A stretch of DNA of 23,844 nucleotides. Source: Clostridium sp. 28_12 (GTDB lineage: Bacteria; Bacillota; Clostridia; TANB77; CAG-508). The position numbers were made by a program, and so were the translations under genes. A model generated the notes under the pieces. The model was given only the letters and a program-made list of their open reading frames with translations. It made no database searches and had not been told where the DNA came from. The stretch is from positions 20,887-44,730 of the forward strand of contig MNRR01000045.1 in assembly GCA_001916055.1 (NCBI GenBank). Direction: 5' to 3'. Shown piece by piece: positions 12,201-15,445 of this stretch (positions are counted from its first letter, which is position 1; every line of letters starts with the position of its first letter).

Positions 12201-12929
12201 TGGGTTGCTTCCTATTGACATTACTGTATTACCAGTTGCAGGGTTTAGTGTTCCTGCATGTACTTTCGATGCAACTAGTTGGCCATCAACAAATAATCTT
12301 ATTGTTGTTCCATCATACGAACCCAGCAAATGTACTTTTTGCCCTTTTTTTAGTGCTGTTGTTGCTTTCGCATTGTCGTATGACCCTCCTATATTTATTT
12401 GCATATACGGTTTATAGTCTTCTGTAAGTCCTAGTGATACACCTCCACCTTCAAGGTTTCCCATAAGAGTTTTATACGTTGATGGTAGTGTAACCAATTC
12501 CATTGTTAAATCCAATGTTACTTGGTTTGTTCTGAAACTCATACTACCTAAATTTATCCAATCGTCTTTTCCGTCCAATTGTATATATTCATTTGTCCAG
12601 TCTTCTGCTACTACATTTCCATCATTATGACCTGTTAAATCTTTTAATGCTCCAACATTTCTCTTAGCTTCATAGCTTGCTACACATCCTGTTTGATTAT
12701 AAATCTTTAAGTTGTATAAATTCATCGCGGTAAAACATCCATTTCTCCATCCAGTATCTGCTCTATTTCCTTTTGGGTTACATCCCATTGCCATTACAGT
12801 TGGTTCACCCCAAGAACCACTGCCCGTTCCACTCTTTTCTGCTTCTGGTTTTCCTATTTGTCCAGAAAATGAAGCAGACCCTACTAAAGCATTATTTACA
12901 TAGAACTTTATTGTTCCATTTCCGGACAA
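1..12929 (-). CDS. Giant BspA/LamG/Ig-like surface adhesin, main body (partial, 3' end outside window)
   Basis: One uninterrupted reading frame runs from about 12929 through the left edge, about 4,310 codons, with no stop. It is the downstream part of a locus that begins at 15212. In order it carries the end of a second LamG-like domain, a third LamG, a BspA/DUF285 array, fourteen Ig-like modules, a second BspA array, five Ig-like modules, a permuted LamG unit, another Ig-like module and a third BspA array. Families of this kind are extracellular and usually adhesive; no enzymatic motif was seen. There is no ribosome site at its upper end: the first ATG in this frame is at 12794, and a TTG lies at 12929. 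Homology with the other LamG copies shows that it continues the frame found above 12930 after a shift. The C-terminal anchor lies outside the window. The coding frame is certain; the adhesin role is inferred from the domains. Confidence 0.9.
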   Translation of the reverse strand, partial: MSGNGTIKFYVNNALVGSASFSGQIGKPEAEKSGTGSGSWGEPTVMAMGCNPKGNRADTGWRNGCFTAMNLYNLKIYNQTGCVASYEAKRNVGALKDLTGHNDGNVVAEDWTNEYIQLDGKDDWINLGSMSFRTNQVTLDLTMELVTLPSTYKTLMGNLEGGGVSLGLTEDYKPYMQINIGGSYDNAKATTALKKGQKVHLLGSYDGTTIRLFVDGQLVASKVHAGTLNPATGNTVMSIGSNPSGNSGGIEFTNMKVYTAHVYNKAYWDVSEKGDNSILAWSVNSNSSGAKKVYIASKGNIYANTDASYMFSNIGASSNCTATTALTNLNLLKTANTTNMYSMFWKTGYNAMTSLDLGTSFSTAKATNLEYMFQECGYKAMTSLNLRGINTSAATSMYAMFDGTGYTAMTSLNLGANFSTANVTKMTRMFKNCGYTKMTTLTLGSKFNTAKVTEMISMFEGTGYKVMTSLNLEGSFDTSKVTNMQAMFKNCGYTAMTTLTLGSKFNTAKVTNMQEMFANTGYTKMTKLDLGDIFYTTAATNMTSMFNATGYTAMGELDLGPAFTKIAGTYSNVFTNTGKSGCIIYAPEAIYQNKNAFKLNTSSGTTISYTRGSLNLRYKTEWIVESKNANTSAKNVTIQLRGRTNNNATSVYKSNVTSTLTKDNITVYINGAEASSISKSLGTVTTSKNPTTGYNDVLVTLTLSGFEQSALQSGKNYKEWSGDISIQIAQGTLKDSYGNKNTGLNSSGARVRESLAGPFADFIAPNVAYKFAESNIDKTNKRFTMVFDIVDKYYNASTSKTLAVTDLTIKIDGAVPDWKKVTRNLTSADLSNTVNGASKVVGKRYTLTLSNLQQSTIASGASYKDYSGVITVVVPEKKVYDTSGRYNPTTTITSGVNIPTNSGTGKVVDVVDPFWQVSNVNIDHSKNQVTMTIKGTDKYYSGNSLTKDKITVLVDGETATSVTKTLSSATSITKGVQYTLTLTTWQQSSKQSGKSYLEWSGNTVIRIAAGTLTDSNGNSSKQQDFSIGLVDFIKPTITKLSATKDAANKKETIVFDVDDKYINSTMISADNIKVYMNGVEATSITKSLSRTVKTGTVNKVSKTVGYKYTLVLTNFEQSTYQTNKEYKEWSGTVSIKIVANATKDTSNNGNVDTTITGDFVDFIKPQWRLVGSPTIDHTNNRVVMTIKGTDKYFKATTLATSNIKVYVDGTEATSVTKNLSAATDVKEGSTKVGVQYTLTLTGWEQSSKQNGKSYFEWSGNTVVKIAAGVLTDTSSNSSPETSFTIGQVDFIKPKIEKVSSSKSGGTETITFKVIDKYFNTSAKLTKDDITVLVDSETASSVSKTLSNPTEIKETVNGASKVIGHQYTMTLTNFEKTRTTIDRNREYSDWSGTVAIKVAAGKVKDTSNNTNAETTITGDFLDVIKPNVTYQFSESNIDKNGKRFTMVFDITDKYYNASTSTTLSVNDLTIKIDGAVPDWNKVTRNLTVADYSNTVYYTSNGAIKHESKVIGKRYTLTLSNLQQSSIAANASYKDYSGVVTVAIPANKVADTTGNKNNAVTITSGVNIPTNSGTGKVVDVVDPFWQVSNVNINHSTNQVTMTIKGTDKYYKASTLSRDNITVLVDGETATSVTKTLSSATSITNGVQYTLTLTTWQQSSKQSGKSYLEWSGNTVIRIAAGTMTDTNGNSSKQQDFSIGLVDFIKPVIEKVSSTKGTNNETIVFDVNDKYISTKLSKNNITTLINGEVADVTTTITSISDIKGTGKHSEKTVGHRYTVVISDFNKGRKNGRKYSDWSGTVSLRIAADAVQDTSQNKNNATTITGDFVDFIKPEFTYVYSSGNIDHTNKTLTVDFTVSDRYFSSSTLTSNAANVTVKLIDKNINISGLTKTITKLSDYSDGSRGKVGENYRLTIGNIQRTTETDGLRDYSGPMSITFPANMVKDTSGNANDAKTITIGVNDPGTGSQQVVDVVSPVWSVASADVNTGIVKIRVKDKYLLKTGTANTALQLTTSEIAVLVNGTESTQVTKTITSGPTLVASGSNGYDTTYEYTIKIGNIAQTTTNYIEFTPKETVVGGKAKYRDENGGNITLRIKAGAVQDAFTNTNAQQDLYVGNVDNTGPEVYDIQKTIAANGDETFVFNITDKNYDSSKVVALNELNITIDGAQFSSAVQKNLTFQTLTDSATNKVLGHQYTLKLTNMKESTSSFASAVTATTNRRVYREYSGTIRIVINSNAARDLKGNTLNTATTTITSFNDKLAPEVVYIWSNSVINKNSKTFTMIFDITDKYYSSASLAIGDLTIKIGGKTPNWSSNEVGRSLSVSDIPNAAGKGKRYTLTLSNLQKLQIKSGDKYLDYSGVVTVAIPANKVKDTSGQGNVATTLTSGITIPGGTGSQEVVDVVEPYVQKMSSTVNAVAKTASITVRISDRYFNKSTLTKDTIKVYINGTENTAVKTGWSTSEETETRTEKGTTSTVHVATNYTLNMSGFASNINQIKVVVPANVVKDTSENGNKQTEYIIYNVLRKQDDRDEDDTAPFLGNATVPRKDIDNVTFVSSTAGKNSTAWDVSAQGDSSILAWYTKNTNGTFKVYVGSDYEMFGNTDSSYLFRSVGLSENCTSTETITNINLLNVSSVTNMYRMFELTGNQAMTKLDLGDNFNTSNVTDMGSMFSGTGGNVMTTLNLGPNFNTSKVSNMGFMFNWTGHIKMTSLNLENNFDTSNVQWMGYMFYATGYDSMTTLNLGTKFNTSKVTDMSYMFYDCGYSALTSLDLGSKFNTSKVTDMSYMFYECGYNALTSLDLGSNFDTSSVTNMSYMFVQTGYMAMTSLNLGDKFDTSNVTNMLKMFYMTGHDTLTELDLGDKFNTSKVTNMAYMFTWIGRLKTLNLGDNFDTSNVTDMNGMFWGTGYFQMTNFSLGNKFNTKNVQDMSYMFYDFANNITSLDLGDQFYTTNATNMIFMFFNCGAGKMTSLDLGPAFTKIPDGTAMNYDHAETLEAYYQMFEGTGKTGSIVIHAPESIFQDKNNFKLNTNANTADTNSIINYTRGTINPKYRTEWKKESATLDTTNKNIKITLRGTTNTAIAVDQYKSDVTSSLTKSNIKVYIDGVNATESLNKLNAISLGNATQTTENSRTGAKDVLQVVTLSNLEEAARQSGKSYKEWSGNIRLEIDQKTLTDTKYGNKNMAVTSTGARANHTFADGTVQNNTADKMFADYIKPEITYTYVDSDINHTNKTLTAEFILTDKYYKQGFTATNGKYDASSIIVGIDSYDKTALNKAITKTLTKVEDITDTVNGVANKKVGEKYRLVIGNLEQKGQDGIGDGYTYSGYMSLTFPEGTAVDNSGNKSPATTVSIGKNYPGGSDSNKKIVDVVDPVWEKGNINIETGVVKLRVKDKYLVKADSKFNLTKDKIKIIVNNKESTAIVKTLTGPVEIKANEEYEYTLTLSNISPTDAGYTEFTPKNPIVGGTAKYKNENGGKIALKIAAGTVTDKYGNSTKEQTIDIGMFDGTGPAIYYVQKTGTIVLNKETVIFNVTDKNYNPTNPITVDEMTVTIDGKTIDSKNLSITKATEIITNVDGKTDVVVGHQYTLEILNIIETDQEFVKANRKYRELSGALKIQINEDAAEDLKGNTLDTDTTTITDYSDIVRPEVIYRYSTSDINYTDKTFTMTFDIVDKYYDTTKPISLSLNDLTIKVDGVVPDWTKVTRGFSSEDIEDNIDGKNNTIIGKHYTLTLSGLEQTVRKTGANYADYSGVVTVSIPANKMVDKTTGNGNLATTLSSGVSIPNGSIGMIGLPKGKTVMAMGANPRRNNPYDGYSKMKAYSMKISNENGVISSFDATNNTGSGHSNSATTWKDLTGSHNGTLNGPTWGTDYLQFDGVDDWVNFGQIDSQNQVTVEATISFEQIKNGEADIVGNWEFGGYGIYASNGVPVFSLYSKEMDRYVEVSAPNAMTAGQKTKLKGVYDGTNMYLYVDDKLVAQTSNEGTSATVVDVVDPLVEKTSSSAHAINQTATLKFKVTDKYFKESTITENNIRVLVNGTETTNGITKTLTSTALTEDRVSGETTTSVQYGVEYTLTVKGFATDANQVKIQVPADRVTDNFGNGNKVTDMIVYNVLKPTYTGTYADQESSTTAAFLGNASIQRQNIDNITFVNNIPANVGYDETTKKYKNATTWDVSAQQDKSILAWYTTNANGSLKVYIGSDDEIFANQYSTDLFAYIGSSNKCTSTETITNIDLLNVTSVISMDRMFRCTGYNAMTELDLGSKFDTSNVWNMWAMFDGTGYNAMTTLNLGENFNTSKVTYMTWMFKGCGYTAMKTLNLGAN
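590..1013 (-). repeat. Terminal Ig-like module of cassette II plus FLGN linker
   Basis: This module (VVDVVDPLVEK, TVKGFATDANQVKIQVP, MIVYNVL) matches the last module of array I near 5740-5360 (YVQKMSSTV, NMSGFASNINQIKVVVP, YIIYNVL). It is followed by the linker AAFLGNASIQRQNIDNITF, the same boundary motif found near 5310 and 13980. The module thus closes one cassette, and the linker opens the next BspA array. Confidence 0.7.
1014..1607 (-). repeat. LamG unit inserted in permuted phase between two Ig-like modules
   Basis: This 594-bp stretch starts with the closing part of a LamG domain (GLPKGKTVMAMGANPRRN). It continues through the opening and core of another (SSFDATNNTG, WKDLTGSHNGTLNG, DYLQFDGVDDW) and stops at DDKLVAQTSNEGT. 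At that point the tandem LamGs of the N-terminal part continue with their own MAMG.NP segment. On both sides the host sequence joins cleanly: SGVSIPNG before, SATVVDVVDP after, as in the uninterrupted linkers SGVNIPTNSGTGKVVDVVDP near 8220 and 10220. It is one period of a tandem LamG array, cut in mid-domain. Confidence 0.7.
1608..3945 (-). repeat. Ig-like module array II (5 modules)
   Basis: Modules start near 3945, 3330, 2870, 2440 and 2030. Each has its best counterpart in array I in the same order: modules 1, 10, 11, 12 and 13 of array I. Shared landmarks include INYTRG versus ISYTRG, INHTNKTLT versus IDHTNKTLT, IETGVVKLRVKDKYL versus VNTGIVKIRVKDKYL, and VTDKNYN versus ITDKNYD. Array II therefore appears to be the unexpanded version of array I. 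It stops at SSGVSIPNG, where a LamG unit has been inserted. Confidence 0.75.
4030..5065 (-). repeat. BspA/DUF285 leucine-rich array 2 (12 units plus cap)
   Basis: Twelve units of mostly 29 residues follow the pattern F.TS.VT.M.YMF...GY.A(M/L)T.L.LG. They are preceded by the lead-in WDVSAQGDSSILAWYT and YLF..VG.S..C, which also precedes arrays 1 and 3. Two neighbouring units (about 4551-4724) are almost identical at the DNA level, a recent tandem duplication. One unit near 4340 is two residues short and one near 4150 one residue short. The array ends in LGPAFTKIPDG and then HAPESIFQDKNNF, matching the end of array 1. Confidence 0.85.
5360..11170 (-). repeat. Ig-like module array I (14 modules of about 125-150 residues)
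   Basis: Fourteen modules share a boundary motif, VD(F/V)(I/V).P, an inner (D/G).DKY(Y/I/F) strand, a YTLTL.(N/T) strand, a Y.(E/D)(W/Y)SG strand and a V(K/T)DT.GN turn. Module boundaries are near 10650, 10220, 9830, 9440, 9050, 8660, 8210, 7840, 7450, 7030, 6600, 6170 and 5740. The pattern fits beta-sandwich stalk modules of bacterial surface proteins. Modules 2-4 (10640-9440) and 7-9 (8660-7460) run in parallel order and are very similar. The modules starting near 10220 and 8230 are the closest pair, about 1.99 kb apart. The array ends with an acidic QDDRDEDD linker and the FLGN motif. Confidence 0.75.
11240..11935 (-). repeat. BspA/DUF285 leucine-rich array 1 (8 units of 29 residues plus cap)
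   Basis: Units of 29 residues (87 bp) follow the pattern F.T..VT.M..MF...GY..MT.L.LG, which is the BspA-like or DUF285 '26-residue surface repeat'. Eight units are followed by a degenerate cap and the sequence YAPEAIYQNKNAF. The residue before GY alternates Cys and Thr in units 2 to 7. Units 4 and 6 are nearly identical, which suggests growth by two-unit steps. These arrays form extended extracellular solenoids, often used in adhesion. Confidence 0.85.
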
Positions 12930-13824
12930 CTCCCTTAAATGTATACGTCGTTCCAGCCGTGACTTTATTTGGTGATTTTACTGATACATATCCATTAGAT
13001 CCTGTACTCCATGCATCAAATGTAGGATACCCATCCATTAAATATATTCCTATACCACCATTTTCAAAGTTTCCTATTATATCTCTTTCACTTGATTGTA
13101 CTTGATTTATTGTTACTTTTGTTTCTATGCTTCCATATGTTGTAAAATCTATAGCTCCTATATTTACCCAGTCACTTGTACCATTAAATTTTAAGTAATC
13201 TGCTCCCCACGTTCCTCCTGTTACTACACCTTCATGTTGTCCAGTTAAATCTTTCCAGATTTTTGTGGTATTACTGTATGAACTTGTTGCGGCCGAAGCA
13301 TCATAACTACTTGTATTATATACTTTGTCATATATTGCCATTGAATAAATTCTTATATTTGCAAAGCATCCATATTTTGTATAAACTGTGTTTCCTTGTG
13401 GGTTTGCTCCCATTGCTAATATTGTACTTTTTTCAGGTGCTTTTATTGTTCCTTCTGATACGACTTTAGATACTAATTTGTCATTTACATATAAACAAAC
13501 ACTAAATCCATCATATGTTGCCAGTAAATGTACTTTTTGTCCTGCTGTTAATGCCGAACTTGATTTAGCTGATTTCCATTCATTTGTACTTGCATTATAC
13601 ACATCAAATGTTGGAACTCCATTTAATAAATATAATCCATAACCAGAGACTTCAAAGTTTGATATAATATCTCTTTCTCCTGATTGTATTGATACTGGTG
13701 CTACCCATGTATCTATTCTTATTTGTTGAGTTGGATTATATGCTGCAAGTGCTAACCAATCACTCGTACCGTTAAATTGTAAGTAGTCTGTTCCCCATGT
13801 TCCTCCATGTAAAGTTCCATTCAT
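12892..13824 (-). CDS. LamG-domain fragment of the giant adhesin, out of frame with both flanks
   Basis: The frame contains one complete LamG/concanavalin-like domain and most of a second. Both share the repeating landmarks WKDL(N/T)G, GGTWG(T/A)DYL.FNGTSDW, ERDII(S/G)NFE and LTAGQ or VTAGT. The ATG at 13824 lies inside the first LamG domain and has no ribosome site. Clear coding similarity continues upstream in this frame to about 14004, including a FFGNSSIQRQNIENVTF linker that also occurs before the other BspA cassettes near 560 and 5310. It is therefore not an independent gene but the middle of the giant gene, displaced by one base relative to the N-terminal part (above 13950) and to the main body (below 12930). 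The last residues, after TFKGV, are frameshift read-through and should be ignored. Confidence 0.75.
   Translation of the reverse strand: MNGTLHGGTWGTDYLQFNGTSDWLALAAYNPTQQIRIDTWVAPVSIQSGERDIISNFEVSGYGLYLLNGVPTFDVYNASTNEWKSAKSSSALTAGQKVHLLATYDGFSVCLYVNDKLVSKVVSEGTIKAPEKSTILAMGANPQGNTVYTKYGCFANIRIYSMAIYDKVYNTSSYDASAATSSYSNTTKIWKDLTGQHEGVVTGGTWGADYLKFNGTSDWVNIGAIDFTTYGSIETKVTINQVQSSERDIIGNFENGGIGIYLMDGYPTFDAWSTGSNGYVSVKSPNKVTAGTTYTFKGVVRKWNNKVLCK
12924..12950 (-). other. Frameshift junction 2 in the giant gene (restores the original frame)
   Basis: In the second LamG domain the frame above ends with TTYTFKGV, while the frame one base further on gives SGNGTIKFYVNNALVG. That is the expected continuation by comparison with GVYDGTNMYLYVDDKLV near 1050 and ATYDGFSVCLYVNDKLV near 13490. 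The switch falls within a few codons of 12930 and corresponds to one extra base (or two missing). It brings the gene back to the frame used at its start codon. Confidence 0.75.
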
Positions 13825-13949
13825 GCTTCCATTTAAGTCTTTCCACGTTGTTGTAGAACTACTGTGACTGCTTCCTGTGTTTTTACTAGCGTCCCATCTA
13901 TGTACAGGTGTGTCATCTTGAACTAATTGATTTGTAAATGTTACATTTT

Positions 13950-15212
13950 CTATGTTTTGTCTTTGTATGCTTGAGTTTCCAAAGAAGCCACTTGTTGCTG
14001 CAGTTTCACTACTTTGCTGATGATTCCTGATGTTCCTCCTGCATATGCTGCGTTTAGGTCTTCTCCGACTATTGGCGATGTTGATGATTCTCCAAAGTCT
14101 CCTCCATTACTTGTATCATCACTGGTTGTATAGCTTGTTGATGAATCTGCTATGTTTGTTTCATCATTTACTGTTTCATCTCCTATTGTTGCATCTTCGC
14201 TTAGTTCTGCTGTTGTTATATATGTTTTTTCTTCATTTTCTCCTACCTCATTGTTCATAGGGAATTGATATGTTTTTGCTGTTCCCTCTTCCTCTGTTTC
14301 TAGTTCTGTTGTTTCTAATTCTTTCAATTGGTTCTGTTCATCTAAACTATATACTGTTATTTTTTCATTTTTGTTTTCAGCTTCATATTTGGCTTGGATT
14401 TCAACAATTTCTCCATATTCACTTGGATTATATACTGCTTTCGTTTCTTCTGATTCACTTTGTGCTTCATCCTGGCTTTGTGTTTTCGCTTGATTCTGTG
14501 CTTCACTCTGGCTTTGTGTTTCTATTTCATTTTGCGCCTTATTTTGACTTGTATTCGCGTTTTCTTCTTGTATTTCTGCTTGATTTGAAACTCCATTATG
14601 ACTTTCAGTTTTGTTCTCAGTTATTATTGCAGTGAATGCTTTTTTCATTGATTGGCTTTCATTTGGAAGTTTTACGTCTGTTAACGTTCCTATATCTATA
14701 TCTTTTGTTTCTAGTTGAGCCTCTAATGGCATATATCCAGTTGCTATAATGTCTCCTGTTTCATTTGTTATTTTTCTATTATAAAATATCTTTTTTTCTG
14801 CATTTTCAGCCACTGTTATTGTTGCTCCACTTACTTCTAGCTTCTCAACTTCTTTTGTATCATAATCAGTTGCCACTTGAACTTTCTTCTCTGCAATCTC
14901 TTTATCTGTTAATTGTATAGTTCTTGAATCAATTTCTTCATCTTCAGAATTATAATATTTAGTTATCATCTTTGTATTTACTATTTCTGGCAATTCTAAT
15001 AGATAAACTCCATCACTTGTTTCTGTTGCCTCTACTGTGATTGTTTCTTTCTCTAATTGATTATTTTTATCTGCGACTTCCAACGATATTTCTATTACCT
15101 TCTCTGCCCTTGACCTTCGTACATTATGATATGCGCCCATCATGATTGCTATTGTCATAATTAGTATAAATATGTTTCTTATTCTTTTAGCTATTAGTTT
15201 ATTTTTTAACAT
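13950..15212 (-). CDS. N-terminal part of the giant surface adhesin (signal/anchor helix plus acidic linker)
   Basis: The ATG at 15212 has GGAGG 6 nt upstream and a sigma-A promoter about 50 nt upstream, so this is the real start of the giant gene. Residues 1-12 are basic and residues 13-27 form a hydrophobic helix, read as a signal peptide or signal anchor. Next comes a region of about 170 residues, probably beta-rich, then a low-complexity stretch of Gln/Ser/Glu/Ala repeats (QSQSEAQ, QSQDEAQ), a second probable beta region, and an acidic Ser/Thr/Asp linker. The last 20 or so residues before the TAG at 13950 (after GGTSGII) do not fit the linker. The sequence in the alternative frame matches the FLGN-type linker seen at the other cassette boundaries. 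The fragment would encode a 420-residue secreted or anchored stub if the shift is real. Confidence 0.85.
   Translation of the reverse strand: MLKNKLIAKRIRNIFILIMTIAIMMGAYHNVRRSRAEKVIEISLEVADKNNQLEKETITVEATETSDGVYLLELPEIVNTKMITKYYNSEDEEIDSRTIQLTDKEIAEKKVQVATDYDTKEVEKLEVSGATITVAENAEKKIFYNRKITNETGDIIATGYMPLEAQLETKDIDIGTLTDVKLPNESQSMKKAFTAIITENKTESHNGVSNQAEIQEENANTSQNKAQNEIETQSQSEAQNQAKTQSQDEAQSESEETKAVYNPSEYGEIVEIQAKYEAENKNEKITVYSLDEQNQLKELETTELETEEEGTAKTYQFPMNNEVGENEEKTYITTAELSEDATIGDETVNDETNIADSSTSYTTSDDTSNGGDFGESSTSPIVGEDLNAAYAGGTSGIISKVVKLQQQVASLETQAYKDKT
13985..14030 (-). other. Frameshift junction 1 in the giant gene
   Basis: Above this point the coding frame has codon starts at positions equal to 2 mod 3. 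Below it, the FFGNSSIQ linker and the first LamG are at 0 mod 3. The change corresponds to one missing base (or two extra) in the transcribed strand. No long homopolymer and no X-XXY-YYZ slippery heptamer followed by an obvious stem is present, so programmed slippage is not supported. An assembly or sequencing indel, or a true mutation, fits better. Confidence 0.7.
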
Positions 15213-15261
15213 TATTTTCCTCCGTTTTTTTGACTCAAATCTTCTATTTTTTCTCTATATA

Positions 15262-15290
15262 TTTATATCATAATGGTCTCTTTTTTTCAA
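15262..15290 (-). promoter_or_regulatory. Sigma-A-type promoter of the giant adhesin gene
   Basis: On the minus strand TTGAAA (15290-15285) and TATAAA (15267-15262) are separated by exactly 17 nt, leaving a leader of about 45 nt before the ATG at 15212. It lies between the dimer of 29-bp elements and the start codon. Confidence 0.75.
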
Positions 15291-15332
15291 CGTTTTTCGG
15301 CATTTTTTTCTAAGAAATTTATGGCATTTTTT

Positions 15333-15396
15333 GCACACGCGAGATCGCTTTTTTTCGGTGCATTTTTGCACACGTGAGATCGCTTTTTTTCCGTGC
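15333..15396 (+). repeat. 29-bp REP-like element, direct dimer (copies 1 and 2)
   Basis: Copy 1 is 15333-15361 and copy 2 is 15368-15396, same orientation, 6 nt apart. Copy 2 matches the consensus: GCACACGTGAGATCGC, seven T, CCGTGC. Copy 1 differs at position 8 (C for T) and position 25 (G for C). The flanks extend the end pairing to TTTTGCAC/GTGCAAAA around copy 2. The dimer lies between the terminator of the upstream gene and the giant gene's promoter. Confidence 0.9.
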
Positions 15397-15401
15397 AAAA
15401 C

Positions 15402-15440
15402 AAAAAAATGTGTCGGCTCTCATTTTGAGTTCAACACATT
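15402..15440 (-). terminator. Rho-independent terminator of the Lys/Glu-rich protein gene
   Basis: On the minus strand AAATGTGT (just after the TAA at 15446) pairs with ACACATTT across an imperfect inner stem (CTC/GAG), followed by a run of seven T and then GTTTT. The position, 6 bp after the stop, and the T-run on the correct strand support termination. Confidence 0.7.
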
Positions 15441-15445
15441 TCATT

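Larger units (their letters stand above)
12160..13905 (-). other. Three tandem LamG-like (concanavalin-fold) domains
   Basis: Three consecutive units of about 190-205 residues lie at roughly 13905-13330, 13320-12700 and 12690-12160. Each has a W(K/-)DL(T/N)G start, a DYLQF(N/D)G or YIQLDG strand, a (S/G)N(F/L)E turn, an (L/K)(K/T)AGQK..L strand, a Y(D)G....YV(N/D).LV hairpin and a closing MAMG.NP.GN motif. LamG-like domains bind glycans or proteins; specificity cannot be read from the sequence. The first two are the most alike. The third is more divergent and is followed by WDVSEKGDNSILAW, the lead-in to the first BspA array. Confidence 0.75.

Noticed and set aside
13985..14030. Programmed -1 frameshift in the giant gene
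   Set aside because: No slippery heptamer or clear downstream pseudoknot is visible, and a second, opposite shift would also be needed at 12930.
1..14635. Many Leu/Phe/Tyr-rich plus-strand open frames
   Set aside because: They are antisense shadows of the Asn/Lys/Thr-rich giant gene, with overlapping frames, no ribosome sites and unnatural composition.
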